From an uncultured Prevotella sp. (GTDB taxonomy: Bacteria; Bacteroidota; Bacteroidia; Bacteroidales; Bacteroidaceae): a stretch of DNA of 64,000 nucleotides. The position numbers and the translations under genes were made by a program. The notes beneath the pieces are model-generated. The model made no database searches and was not told the origin of the DNA. It saw only the letters and a program-made list of their open reading frames with translations. Below are positions 55,622 through 64,000 of this stretch, piece after piece. Every line of letters starts with the position of its first letter. The first letter of the stretch is position 1. The DNA lies in the NCBI GenBank assembly GCA_945869265.1, contig CAMBOI010000005.1, positions 33,867-97,866 of the forward strand. The letters are read 5' to 3'.

Positions 55622-56328
55622 TGAAACAGATAAAAATACTATTGGTGGAGGATGAGGCCACGCTTGCCATAATCATCCGTGACACACTCAACTCGCAGGG
55701 CTTTCAGGTAATTACTGCCGAGAATGGAGAGCATGGGCTGCAACTGTTCTTCCATGAACGTCCCGACGTAGTTGTGGCTGACGTGATGATGCCCAATATG
55801 GACGGATTTGAGATGGTGAAAAGAATAAGAAACAAGGACGTCACCACTCCGATACTCTTTCTCACTGCACTTTCCGAGACGGAGGATGTGGTGAGGGGAT
55901 TTGAGGCGGGAGCCAACGACTATCTGCGCAAACCATTCGGTATGCTCGAACTGATAGTACGCATAAAGGCACTTGTAGGTCGTGCTTTTGTACCTCGTGA
56001 CATCCCGCAAGATGAGGTGCCCACAAAGTTTGTTATTGGTGATTATCAGCTCGACTCAATGAAGGAGCATTTAGTGTATGCCGCCGACAATGCCGACACC
56101 GAGATTATCCCATTGTCTCATCGCGAGTCAGAGATTCTTCGCCTGCTTTGCAGCAGCAAGGGCGAGGTGGTTGATAATCGTGACATACTGCTCGAACTAT
56201 GGGGCGACGACAGTTATTTCAACACCCGCAGTCTCCATGTCTTCATCACCAAACTGCGCCGCAAGCTCTCCCGCGACTCTCAAGTCAGAATCATCAACGT
56301 CAGGGGAATCGGATATAAGTTGATATAG
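55618..56328 (+). CDS. OmpR-family response regulator
   Basis: 236 residues. Receiver domain with acidic pocket E11/D12 and phosphoacceptor D55 (VVVADVMMPN), K near 105 (LRKPFG), and a winged-helix DNA-binding domain (LSHRESEILRLLCSSKGEVVDNRDILLELWG, SLHVFITKLRRKLS). Coupled to the kinase by a 4-bp overlap. Likely targets are the direct repeats at 53942-53989. It ends 7 bp from the stop of the convergent kinase gene. Confidence 0.95.
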   Translation: MMKQIKILLVEDEATLAIIIRDTLNSQGFQVITAENGEHGLQLFFHERPDVVVADVMMPNMDGFEMVKRIRNKDVTTPILFLTALSETEDVVRGFEAGANDYLRKPFGMLELIVRIKALVGRAFVPRDIPQDEVPTKFVIGDYQLDSMKEHLVYAADNADTEIIPLSHRESEILRLLCSSKGEVVDNRDILLELWGDDSYFNTRSLHVFITKLRRKLSRDSQVRIINVRGIGYKLI

Positions 56329-56335
56329 ACTATAC

Positions 56336-57463
56336 TTACGAGAACTTCAGTCGGAAGAGGGTGGTGGAATCAGAGGATGTAATCAGTTCGATGCTGCCGC
56401 CACTTTGCTTCATTATCTGGCGCGAGATACTAAGGCCGATGCCGCTGCCCGTGGGCTTGGTGGTGAAGAAGGGCACGAAGATTTGTTGTGCCTCGTCAGT
56501 GGGGATTGGCTTGCCGTTGTTGCTGATGTCGATACATACCGAGTCGTCGGGGGCAGTATAGGCGGCAATGGTGATGGCAGAGGCTCCTGCTTCCACGGCA
56601 TTCTTCAGTATGTTCGTCACGACATGGGCGATGAGGCTTTCGTCGGCGTAGAGGAGAAGGTCGGGGAGAGAGATGTCTTGGTGTATATCAGATGTTTTGG
56701 AATATTCCTTGCTTATCGCCACCATTCTTTCAAGGAAGGGTTTGACGTAGAAGAGTTTGGGTTGTGGCTTGGGGATGAGCGTCATTCGGCGGTAGTTATC
56801 TACAAAGTTGAGCAGTTGCTTGCCCGTGGAATTGATAACCGATAGTCCTTCCTTTATCTCATTGTCGTTGGCCTTGTGGCTTAGAGTCTCACTGAGTGAT
56901 GTTATCGGAGCAACATTATTCATTATCTCATGAGTGAGCACACGTATGAGCTTTGTCCATGACTCCATTTCGCGCGATGACAGTTCGTTGCGAATGTCGC
57001 TAAAGGCAATTATCCGCACCTTCTTGTCATGAAGCATGGCGGTAGTCTCACGTTTGGAGAAATCTTCGGAAGCGAGTTTTGCCGCAGCCTGACTCTCGAA
57101 AGTAAGTGTCTCAACACCGAGCAGACGCAGTGCAGCATCATTATGCTGAAGCACACATCCGCGCTCATCCACCACCATGATACCTGTCGATACGGCATTG
57201 ATAATCTGCTCATAATAGCGTTCGCGCTCTATAGCCTCATGGCGTGCCGTTTCGAGTATGCGGCGAATGCGGTTGAGCGACTCGTTGATGAGCTTGTCGC
57301 GCCCCTGTTCGGGGAAGTTGAACGAGAAGTCGAGATTGTCGATGGCATTGAACAGGAACGTCACCTTGCCGATGGTGCGGCGGTAGCGGCGGTGGAGCAC
57401 AAGGCATACTATACAGAATATGGTTGCCGTGCAGAGTATGGCGATGATGACGTTATAGTCCAT
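56336..57463 (-). CDS. NtrB/NtrY-type histidine kinase
   Basis: 375 residues. One N-terminal membrane helix (about 4-24), a PAS domain (about 80-145; IINAVSTGIMVVDERGCVLQHND), H178 in VLTHEIMNNVAPITSLSETLSHKA, then a HATPase domain with GSGIGLSISRQIM. The short membrane anchor has no periplasmic domain, so it should sense a cytoplasmic or membrane-borne signal. It overlaps the 3' end of the sigma-54 activator gene by 11 bp, forming its cognate pair. Confidence 0.93.
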   Translation of the reverse strand: MDYNVIIAILCTATIFCIVCLVLHRRYRRTIGKVTFLFNAIDNLDFSFNFPEQGRDKLINESLNRIRRILETARHEAIERERYYEQIINAVSTGIMVVDERGCVLQHNDAALRLLGVETLTFESQAAAKLASEDFSKRETTAMLHDKKVRIIAFSDIRNELSSREMESWTKLIRVLTHEIMNNVAPITSLSETLSHKANDNEIKEGLSVINSTGKQLLNFVDNYRRMTLIPKPQPKLFYVKPFLERMVAISKEYSKTSDIHQDISLPDLLLYADESLIAHVVTNILKNAVEAGASAITIAAYTAPDDSVCIDISNNGKPIPTDEAQQIFVPFFTTKPTGSGIGLSISRQIMKQSGGSIELITSSDSTTLFRLKFS

Positions 57464-58748
57464 ATTTCTTTATTTTATTATATAAGGTCTGTCGGGCGAT
57501 GTCTAATCGTTGTGCCACAAGACTTAGATTGCCATCACATTCATGGATGGTGCGTGCTATGAGGTCGCGCTCCATTGAGGCGAGGGATGTGGAGGGGGAT
57601 GATGCTTGTGGTGTGGGGATAGAGGACTGGGGAATACTGATTTCGCCAATAATCACCGCCCTCTCCATCGTATGCTCCAGTTCCCTGATGTTTCCCGGCC
57701 ACGGATAGTCAAGCAGTTGCTGGCGGGTCTTGTTGTCGAGTTCGAGTGGGGGCTTGTTATAGAAATCCGAATATCTCTTGATAAACTGTTCTGCCAATGG
57801 GATGATTTCCTCCTTGCGCTCGCGCAATGGCGGCAAGTGCAGACAGATGGTATTCATGCGATAGAGGAGGTCTTCGCGGAATGTTCCTTCTCGAACCATC
57901 ACCTGCAGGTTGCGGTTGGTGGCGGAGATAAGGCGGATGTTGATGGGAATCTCCTTGGTGTCTCCAAGGCGTGTGATTGTCCTGCGCTGAAGGGCAGTGA
58001 GCAGTTTGGCCTGAAGAGGGTAAGAGAGATTGCCGATTTCATCAAGAAACAGCGTACTGCCCTCTGCCAACTCCATCTTCCCCGGTTTGTCGCTCTTGGC
58101 ATCGGTAAATGCGCCACGCATATATCCGAAGAGTTCGCTCTCAAACAACGTCTCGGTGATTGCACCCATATCCACAGTAACCATCTGCTTTCCCGAGCGT
58201 CTCGACAATCGGTGAATCTCACGCGCTAATACCTCCTTACCTGTTCCGTTCTCGCCCGTGATAAGGATGTTGGCATCTGTTGGAGCAACCTTGCGCACCA
58301 TATCATGAAGAGCGGTACCCCCAGCTTCTGTCACCTCGTCAGAAGGCAGTGGCGATGATGATGTGGAGGCAGGCATAGCTTTCTTTATCTTCTCTATCAG
58401 CACCTCGTTCTCAAACGGTTTGACAATGAAGTCTGCCGCACCTTCCTTTATTCCCCTCACGGCGAGGTCAATATCCGCATATGCCGTAAACAATACGACA
58501 GCCACATCAGGCTCCGTGCGCTTTATCTCCTTGAGCCAGAACATGCCCTCGTTGCCATTGTTGATGCCACGCCCGAAGTTCATGTCGAGCAGAACCACGT
58601 CGGGCTTCTTCCTGCGCATCAGCGTAGGAATGGCGTTGGGATTTGTGGATGTCTGCACATCCTCGCACAGGTTCTTCAGTAGCATCCTAAGCGACACGAG
58701 CATTGCCTCGTTGTCGTCGATAATCAGTATATTGCCTTTTTTCTTCAT
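57453..58748 (-). CDS. Sigma-54-dependent response regulator (NtrC type)
   Basis: 431 residues. Receiver domain (D55 in [11 protein letters not shown]), AAA+ domain with Walker [12 protein letters not shown] and Walker [10 protein letters not shown], and a Fis-type helix-turn-helix at the end ([25 protein letters not shown]). The sigma-54 contact loop reads GAFTDA, not the textbook GAFTGA. It should activate sigma-54 promoters such as that at 38792. First gene of the pair with the kinase at 56336. Confidence 0.95.
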   Translation of the reverse strand: MKKKGNILIIDDNEAMLVSLRMLLKNLCEDVQTSTNPNAIPTLMRRKKPDVVLLDMNFGRGINNGNEGMFWLKEIKRTEPDVAVVLFTAYADIDLAVRGIKEGAADFIVKPFENEVLIEKIKKAMPASTSSSPLPSDEVTEAGGTALHDMVRKVAPTDANILITGENGTGKEVLAREIHRLSRRSGKQMVTVDMGAITETLFESELFGYMRGAFTDAKSDKPGKMELAEGSTLFLDEIGNLSYPLQAKLLTALQRRTITRLGDTKEIPINIRLISATNRNLQVMVREGTFREDLLYRMNTICLHLPPLRERKEEIIPLAEQFIKRYSDFYNKPPLELDNKTRQQLLDYPWPGNIRELEHTMERAVIIGEISIPQSSIPTPQASSPSTSLASMERDLIARTIHECDGNLSLVAQRLDIARQTLYNKIKKYGL

Positions 58749-58770
58749 TGCTTTTTTAGCGATAACGATG

Positions 58771-58778
58771 CAAAATTA
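58771..58778 (-). promoter_or_regulatory. -7 box of the sigma-54 activator operon
   Basis: TAATTTTG on the minus strand, 22 bp upstream of the ATG and just beyond the terminator of the preceding permease gene. Confidence 0.6.
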
Positions 58779-58779
58779 C

Positions 58780-58829
58780 AAAAAAAAGACAAGGCAGACA
58801 AGAATGTCATTCGCAAACTTGCCTGCCTT
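58780..58829 (-). terminator. Terminator of the second ATPase-permease operon
   Basis: On the minus strand AAGGCAGGCAAG (58818-58829) pairs with CTTGTCTGCCTT (58791-58802, one G-T pair), followed by a run of T residues. Confidence 0.85.
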
Positions 58830-58842
58830 ATTAATTTTTAAC

Positions 58843-58864
58843 TAATTCCTAATTCCTAATTCCT
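58843..58864 (-). repeat. Heptamer minisatellite after the permease stop
   Basis: Minus-strand GGAATTA units begin 2 bp after the permease stop codon (58866-58868) and end before the terminator. Confidence 0.65.
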
Positions 58865-58865
58865 G

Positions 58866-61205
58866 TCATTCCGTCTTTATGCTCTCCACGGGATTGGCGG
58901 TAGCCACCTTCAACGTGCGACTGATGATGGAGAGGAAGGCGATGACGAGTGTGAAGAGGGCTGCAGCCGCAAGAACCCACCACGGCATCGGAATCTGATA
59001 AGTGAAGTCCTGCAGATAATGGCGCATTGCCTTTATGCTCAACGGCATGGCCAAGACGATAGCCACCGACGACATCACGAGGAAACGATGCGAGAGTGTC
59101 CATACGGCACTCGCTATCGTGGCTCCCATCACCTTGCGCAAGGCTATCTGCTTGCGCTGCTGCTCACCGTAATACACAGACATGGCAAACATGCCGAGAG
59201 CAGAGATGAGAATAGAGACGAGCATGAAGGTGAGGACGAGCGACATCGTGTTGCGTTGGGTCTTTAGTCCATCGCTTAAGATATCGTCGATGTATTTGCA
59301 ATTCATTTCAAGTGGCATCCCCCTTACTTCTTTCGTCACCATGCTGCAAGTGTTCTTCACGGCGGCAAGAGCCTTGTCGTGGTCGCCCCGTGTTTTGATG
59401 AGCATTGTATAAAAATAGCCATCGTGGGGAGCCACCATGATGCCGTTGTAACACTTGTCCATCGCGTTTGGCAAGGCAGTACCGGCACGATAGTCGGCTA
59501 TCACTCCGCAACATTCATATTCGGGTTTCCCGTTCTTGACACCAAAATAAGGTTTCTTTGCCGATACCCCCCAAAAGCGCTTTCCGCTTTCGCTCACCCA
59601 TACCTTTCCCTCTGTTGGTTCGCAGTATTGTTCAATCACCTTTATTCCCAACATCTTCATCGCTGTGGAGTCGAGACGGCACATCGCTACCCATGACAAC
59701 ACCTTGTCATTTACGTCATGCACACCATTGGCACCGCATTGTAATGGTGTCCCTCCACCAGGTGCAGCCTCCACTACCTCGGGCAGGGCCTTCAGACGGT
59801 TAGCCAAAACCATCTGCTTGTCAAGACTATAGCCTACATCATTTGTATATGCTATGATGACGTCTTCCTTGTTATAGCCGTAGGAAAGTGTGTAGAGATG
59901 GTGCATTTGCAAGGTCATTGTCAACCCCACGGCAATGAGAACCGTGCTGACCACGCCCTGCGCAGTGATGAACACCTTGCTGAACCACATCTTGTTCTTT
60001 ATCCTGAGACTGCCCTTCACCACGTCGATGGGGTTAAACCGCGACACTACCATGGCGGGAATGATGCCGCAAACAGTTGATATAACAAGGAGTGCTGCCA
60101 CGGTGACAAGCAATACCAGCAGAGACACGGGGAGAGAGATTTTCGTCTTGAGCATGTCGTTGAACACGGGCAACAGGCATAGTGCCAACAGCAGACCGAT
60201 GATGAAGCAGGCTGACGTGAACAATGCCGACTCCTTGAAATATCTTACCACCACACCCCATACGCTCTCGCCCAACAGTCGGCGCGTTGCCATTTCCTTG
60301 GCGCGCTTTCCGGCTTGTGCCACGGTGAGGTTGATATAATTGAATATGGCGCACACGAGAAGCACGAGCGCCACGGCAAGCAGGATGTCAACCAATTTCT
60401 TGTCGCCTTGGCGGAACTTCCAGTTGGAGATAGTGGAGAAATATAATTTGTCCAATCGCACTATCGTCGAGCCCCACAGAAACTTGCCGTCATTCTCGCG
60501 TGAATATTCAAAATCTTTCCAGTAATCCACATACTTGTCGAGCAGTTTGTCCGACACCTTGGCTGGATCGGCATCCTTGTCGAGTCGTATGAAAGGGACA
60601 GTCTCGCCGAAGTTGTCCATCTTTGCCGTCAGCTTTTCCGCGTATTTCATTGAAACCATCACATCGTATGGCTCAAAGATGTCAGACTTGCCGAAGTCGG
60701 GCATTACTCCCGTTATCCTGAACGTGAGGGTGTCGTATTTCAATGTCTTGCCGATGGCATCGCCATTGCCGAAAGCCTTGGCGGCAAACGACTCGCTCAC
60801 GATGGCTTCGTTCTCGGATGTAAGTACCCTGTCGTGCCGGCATCCACGGACATCATATCCGAAGAACTCAAAGAAATTCGGGTCAACGCAGTATGCGTCA
60901 GTCTTGAAGAACGTCTCGCCAACCATAAACCCGGGGATATTGTTGGCGGTGGCGACCCTTGTCCACTCCTTTATCTCGGGAATGGAGGGGAAGAACTCCT
61001 GTGCGGTTCCCCATGTCATACCGAGATAGTCGCCGGAGCCTACGGCATAAATCTCTTTTGTATTCTCGTTGCCCTTGCCCACACTGTATTCCATCGTTGT
61101 GTAGGCTCCGAGGATAATTACAAAGCCGAGGGCAACCGACAGCCCGAATGCCTCGATTGCCGTATATAGCTTGTTGCGGGATAAAAACTTAAAATATGAT
61201 TTCAT
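58866..61205 (-). CDS. MacB/FtsX-type ABC transporter permease, copy 3
   Basis: 779 residues with the same duplicated permease layout as the genes at 41522 and 43872: FNYINLTVAQAGKRAKEMATRRLLGE after helix 2 and EQQRKQIALRKVMGATIAS in the second half, helices near 17-40, 283-400, 425-445 and 665-765. It overlaps its ATPase gene by 4 bp. No TolC or adaptor gene is adjacent, so it may use those at 38840-41487 or act without a duct. It is divergent from a kinase/regulator pair. Confidence 0.92.
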   Translation of the reverse strand: MKSYFKFLSRNKLYTAIEAFGLSVALGFVIILGAYTTMEYSVGKGNENTKEIYAVGSGDYLGMTWGTAQEFFPSIPEIKEWTRVATANNIPGFMVGETFFKTDAYCVDPNFFEFFGYDVRGCRHDRVLTSENEAIVSESFAAKAFGNGDAIGKTLKYDTLTFRITGVMPDFGKSDIFEPYDVMVSMKYAEKLTAKMDNFGETVPFIRLDKDADPAKVSDKLLDKYVDYWKDFEYSRENDGKFLWGSTIVRLDKLYFSTISNWKFRQGDKKLVDILLAVALVLLVCAIFNYINLTVAQAGKRAKEMATRRLLGESVWGVVVRYFKESALFTSACFIIGLLLALCLLPVFNDMLKTKISLPVSLLVLLVTVAALLVISTVCGIIPAMVVSRFNPIDVVKGSLRIKNKMWFSKVFITAQGVVSTVLIAVGLTMTLQMHHLYTLSYGYNKEDVIIAYTNDVGYSLDKQMVLANRLKALPEVVEAAPGGGTPLQCGANGVHDVNDKVLSWVAMCRLDSTAMKMLGIKVIEQYCEPTEGKVWVSESGKRFWGVSAKKPYFGVKNGKPEYECCGVIADYRAGTALPNAMDKCYNGIMVAPHDGYFYTMLIKTRGDHDKALAAVKNTCSMVTKEVRGMPLEMNCKYIDDILSDGLKTQRNTMSLVLTFMLVSILISALGMFAMSVYYGEQQRKQIALRKVMGATIASAVWTLSHRFLVMSSVAIVLAMPLSIKAMRHYLQDFTYQIPMPWWVLAAAALFTLVIAFLSIISRTLKVATANPVESIKTE

Positions 61206-61879
61206 AATTCCTCATTCCTTTCAACCACTTGTCCATCAAACAAATTAATGATTCTTCCGGCAAACGTCGCATCATGCAGCGAGTGGGTCACCATTACCAC
61301 AGTCGTCCCCTCTTGATTCAGTTCGGAGAGAAGTTGCATCACCTCCTGACCGTTCTTAGAGTCGAGGTTACCCGTAGGTTCGTCGGCGAGGATGATTCTC
61401 GGTCTTCCTACAACGGCTCGGGCTATTGCCACACGTTGCTGCTGACCACCCGAAAGCTGGTGTGGATAATGCTTCATGCGATGGCTCAGTTTTACCTTGC
61501 GCAGTATGTCGAGCACTCGTTGCTTGCGCTCCTTCTTCTCCACACCGAGATATTTCAGTTGTAGTTCGATGTTCTCCTCCACGGTGAGTTCATCGATGAG
61601 GTTGAACGACTGAAACACGAATCCTATGCGCCCCTTGCGATAAGCCGTGCGCTCGCGCTCCTTCAGATGTCCCACCTCCTCGTCGCCGAGCCAGTATTTT
61701 CCCTCGGTGGGACTGTCGAGCAGACCGAGGATATTCAGCAATGTTGATTTGCCGCAACCCGATGGCCCCATGATGGCAACAAACTCGCCGTCGTTCACTT
61801 CGATGCTCACTCCATTGAGTGCCACCGTCTCCACTTCCTCCGTGCGGAAGATTCTTGTGATGTTTTCTGTTCTTATCAT
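61202..61879 (-). CDS. ABC transporter ATPase (MacB/LolD type), second copy
   Basis: 225 residues. Walker A GPSGCGKSTLLN, Q-loop FVFQSFNLID, signature LSGGQQQRVAIARA, Walker B ILADEPTGNLD and His in MVTHSL. Close in sequence to the ATPase at 46249 (for instance IFRTEEVETVALNGVSIEV). First gene of a two-gene operon with the permease. Its control region holds two palindromes probably bound by the regulator encoded at 62071. Confidence 0.95.
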   Translation of the reverse strand: MIRTENITRIFRTEEVETVALNGVSIEVNDGEFVAIMGPSGCGKSTLLNILGLLDSPTEGKYWLGDEEVGHLKERERTAYRKGRIGFVFQSFNLIDELTVEENIELQLKYLGVEKKERKQRVLDILRKVKLSHRMKHYPHQLSGGQQQRVAIARAVVGRPRIILADEPTGNLDSKNGQEVMQLLSELNQEGTTVVMVTHSLHDATFAGRIINLFDGQVVERNEEL

Positions 61880-61905
61880 ATCTTGTATTTTGTTTTTTCG
61901 TGCTG

Positions 61906-61913
61906 CAAAGTTA
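61906..61913 (-). promoter_or_regulatory. -7 box of the second ATPase-permease operon
   Basis: TAACTTTG on the minus strand with CTTG 20 bp upstream; 27 bp before the ATPase ATG. Confidence 0.65.
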
Positions 61914-61962
61914 CATTATTCCCTCCATACCACCAAGACTGTTTCTGCATCCGGATGATGAT

Positions 61963-62002
61963 TGTATGAAAATCATACAGACTTCTGTGTGATAATCATA
62001 CA
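61963..62002. promoter_or_regulatory. Tandem palindromic operators between ATPase and response regulator genes
   Basis: TGTATGAAAATCATACA (61963-61979) is a perfect palindrome with 7-bp arms. TGTGTGATAATCATACA (61986-62002) differs at one arm position. Centres are 23 bp apart, about two helical turns. They lie 65 and 88 bp from the ATPase -7 box and 54 and 77 bp from the regulator -7 box. A Fis-type dimer is the likely binder. Confidence 0.75.
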
Positions 62003-62040
62003 TTTCTCCCGATTTGTTTCGCAGTTTCAACAGAAATGAT

Positions 62041-62048
62041 TAATTTTG
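62041..62048 (+). promoter_or_regulatory. -7 box of the REC-Fis regulator/kinase pair
   Basis: TAATTTTG, 22 bp upstream of the ATG; no clear TTTG at -33. Confidence 0.6.
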
Positions 62049-62070
62049 CAAGCGATAATTTGAATATGAC

Positions 62071-62589
62071 ATGAAATACGGAACGATACTTATTGTGGAT
62101 GACAATCCCGCTATACTGACGGCATTGAAGATATGTCTTGCCGACGTGTTTGAGCATGTCCTCACGCAGCCCAATCCCGACGGAGTGCTTGCCTTGCTCC
62201 AGCAGGAGAGGGTGGATGTTATATTGCTCGATATGAACTTCACCATCGGTATGAACAGCGGACAGGAAGGATTAATGTGGTTTCGCTCCATACATCGCCT
62301 GCATGCGGATATTCCCGTGGTACTCGTCACAGCCTTTGCCGATGTGCAACTTGCAGTGAAAGGGCTCAAGGCAGGTGCGGCTGACTTCATCACCAAACCG
62401 TGGGACAACGACGAACTCATCCGAACACTCAAGGATGCCATCGACAATAACAATCATATTGACACTCTCGAAACCGTTGAGACCCAGCATGTGCGCAAAG
62501 TATTGGACAAATGTCACGGAAATATATCGCGTGCCGCCGAACTTCTCGGCATCACCCGCCAAACACTCTATTCAAAAATAAAAAAATGA
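62071..62589 (+). CDS. Response regulator with receiver and Fis-type DNA-binding domain only
   Basis: 172 residues. The receiver domain (phosphoacceptor D54 in VILLDMNFTIGMNSG, K near 110 in ITKPWDND) is joined by a short linker to a Fis-type helix-turn-helix (GNISRAAELLGITRQTLYSKIKK). It resembles the regulator at 57453 at both ends but lacks the ~240-residue AAA+ domain, so it cannot drive sigma-54 promoters. The layout is like ActR/RegA/PrrA. Probably binds the palindromes at 61963-62002. Its stop overlaps the kinase start. Confidence 0.93.
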   Translation: MKYGTILIVDDNPAILTALKICLADVFEHVLTQPNPDGVLALLQQERVDVILLDMNFTIGMNSGQEGLMWFRSIHRLHADIPVVLVTAFADVQLAVKGLKAGAADFITKPWDNDELIRTLKDAIDNNNHIDTLETVETQHVRKVLDKCHGNISRAAELLGITRQTLYSKIKK

Positions 62590-63449
62590 TTATGATAGTC
62601 ATAATAGCATTGTTGATTGCCGTGGTATTGACTCTGTCAATATACCTCTTTTATCACCATCAATGCCGCCTGCGTGAGATGGCATTCCTCATGCGTGAGG
62701 CGGTGCTCAACGGCGACTTTACTTTCCGTGTGCCAAGCAAGCGGATGTTCTTCGGCGAAAAAGCCCTACTTGATGCCCTCAACGACATGGAGAATAACAT
62801 CGGACGCCTGACTGCACAAAACGAGGTGGAGTCGTGGGAGAAACTCACCCGTGTGCTCACCCACGAAATCAACAATGCCACCACTCCAATACTCAGTATC
62901 TGCCAGTCGTATCTTGCCTCGCCATCAATCAATTCCTCGCCCTACCGTGAGGGCATCGAGGCAATTCGCGACACCACATCCGCCCTCAACGTCTTCGTGG
63001 ATAGTTATCGCAAGATGACGCAGATACAAAAGCCCGCCCCTTTGGAGCTCAATCTCCTTGATTTCATCTCAGGCCTCACTTGTATGTATCCCTCCATACA
63101 ATGGCATATCGACATCCCCGAATCTCTTACAATAACCATCGATCCCAACCTCCTTCGTCAGGCAATAATAAACATAGTGAAGAATGCCGCCGAGGCTGAC
63201 GCCAAGAACATCTCTGCCAGATGGCTTAACCGCCGTCTCTACATCAGCAATGATGGTGCCCCGATCCCCCCTGATCATCACCGAGACCTCTTCGTTCCCT
63301 TCTATACCACCAAGAGCCACGGCTCGGGTATTGGTCTTCCTCTCTCCCGCCAGGTTCTGATGATGCAAGGTCGCGAACTTACCCTTGCTCCCGTCCCCCA
63401 AGCCGGATATCATGTCACCTTCGTCATCTCTGGGATGAACAATCAATAA
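62586..63449 (+). CDS. Short membrane histidine kinase
   Basis: 287 residues from the ATG at 62586, which overlaps the regulator stop (ATGA) and starts a membrane helix (MIMIVIIALLIAVVLTLSIYLF). A start at 62511 would add 25 residues in the overlapped gene and is rejected. H93 in VLTHEINNATTPILSICQSYL, and a HATPase domain with NIVKNAAEA and GSGIGLPLSRQVL. No PAS or periplasmic domain is visible; it looks like a trimmed version of the kinase at 56336. Confidence 0.92.
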   Translation: MIMIVIIALLIAVVLTLSIYLFYHHQCRLREMAFLMREAVLNGDFTFRVPSKRMFFGEKALLDALNDMENNIGRLTAQNEVESWEKLTRVLTHEINNATTPILSICQSYLASPSINSSPYREGIEAIRDTTSALNVFVDSYRKMTQIQKPAPLELNLLDFISGLTCMYPSIQWHIDIPESLTITIDPNLLRQAIINIVKNAAEADAKNISARWLNRRLYISNDGAPIPPDHHRDLFVPFYTTKSHGSGIGLPLSRQVLMMQGRELTLAPVPQAGYHVTFVISGMNNQ

Positions 63450-63641
63450 TCTGGGGGGATATTCTTCATTAAGGATACACTTGCCCAAAATTGAGTGTTC
63501 AATATAGGGTTTGTCTTTTGACACTGTAGATAGGTCGGGTATGTAATAAATGTATAGAGTTTCATAAGTATGGAAAATGTTTGTAACAGAAAAGTATTAA
63601 TGTCTTAAAATGCTTGTAATGCTATTGTAATTTAGTCGCAG

Positions 63642-63649
63642 TACCTTTG
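63642..63649 (+). promoter_or_regulatory. -7 box of the right-edge receptor gene
   Basis: TACCTTTG, 32 bp before the ATG; the leader TTTGCACCCGAAAATAATAA resembles those at glnK and dapF. The 63450-63600 stretch upstream shows no feature. Confidence 0.6.
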
Positions 63650-63681
63650 CACCCGAAAATAATAACTATTTAATTTATAGG

Positions 63682-64000
63682 ATGAAAACAGTAAAAAGAG
63701 TATTCGCCACAACGGTTGTGGCAATTGCAACGGCCTCTGCTGCATGGGCAATGGAGGCAACGGAAGAGACAAGTTTTGGTATTGTGAGCGGACAGGTGAC
63801 TGATGCAGAAAACCACACCCTGCCTGGTGCTACTGTCCAGATTGAAAGCCTGCATACAGGCGTTACAGCAGACATTAACGGATTTTACAAGTTGCCAAAT
63901 CTCAAGCCTGGCACTTACACTCTGAAGGTGTCATACGTGGGATATAATCCTATATATAAAAAGGTGACAATCACAAACAACAAAAAGTTGATTGTTGAGG
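63682..64000 (+). CDS. TonB-dependent receptor, N-terminal part (cut by window edge)
   Basis: 106 codons are seen. Signal peptide MKTVKRVFATTVVAIATASA, then a carboxypeptidase-regulatory-like domain (VSGQVTDAENHTLPGATVQI, GVTADINGFYKLPNLKPGTY, LKVSYVGYNP) as found before the plug of Bacteroidota receptors. Barrel type and partner genes lie outside the window. Confidence 0.82.
   Translation, partial: MKTVKRVFATTVVAIATASAAWAMEATEETSFGIVSGQVTDAENHTLPGATVQIESLHTGVTADINGFYKLPNLKPGTYTLKVSYVGYNPIYKKVTITNNKKLIVE

Overview
The window looks like a chromosomal segment of a gut- or rumen-type Prevotella/Segatella or close relative (Bacteroidota, Prevotellaceae). This is inferred from a SusCDEF starch operon, recurrent promoters of the form TTTG-N19/20-TAnnTTTG, lipoproteins with acidic residues after the lipobox Cys, type III glutamine synthetase, DapL, OMP_b-brl_3 receptors and a type IX-like sorting tail. 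No species call is possible from sequence alone.

Layout. 1-15.9 kb is a starch/maltose locus: pulA (partial), susB, malQ, an MFS transporter and a lacI-type regulator on the minus strand, divergent from susC-susD-susE-susF. 15.9-16.7 kb is a gene-free, repeat-rich stretch. 16.7-27.2 kb is nitrogen assimilation (glnK-amt-asnB-amt) divergent from dapF-dapL, an outer-membrane protein and glnN. 27.4-31.4 kb carries GH53, GH5 and GH13 secreted glycosidases. 31.4-33.7 kb holds an ORF-less transcription unit and ptb-buk. 33.7-38.7 kb has an outer-membrane receptor, tRNA-Arg(CCT) and a LruC-domain lipoprotein. 38.8-46.9 kb is a TolC/adaptor/permease/permease/ATPase export operon. 47-50 kb is a GIN-domain/ECF sigma/anti-sigma-like operon. 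50.1-51.7 kb is an AAA ATPase flanked by inverted repeats. 51.8-63.4 kb holds another outer-membrane barrel protein, three two-component systems and a second ATPase-permease pair. A TonB receptor begins at the right edge.

Main regulatory observation. Four near-identical 18-bp palindromes (consensus TGYGCAAWCGWTTGCGCA) lie in the window. Each is centred 67.5-69.5 bp upstream of the last base of a TAnnTTTG box. They serve five promoters: malQ, lacI, susC, the alpha-amylase and an ORF-less unit. This suggests that the LacI-type protein activates a local starch regulon from about -75, and that the regulon includes an undescribed ~250-nt RNA ending in a strong intrinsic terminator (31497-31745).

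Second theme: envelope export under layered two-component control. The TolC operon has an almost perfect sigma-54 promoter, with a palindromic candidate enhancer site about 85 bp upstream. A sigma-54 activator with its kinase is encoded 17 kb away. A REC-Fis regulator lacking the AAA+ domain sits divergent from the second ATPase-permease operon, with two spaced TGTATGA-type palindromes between them.
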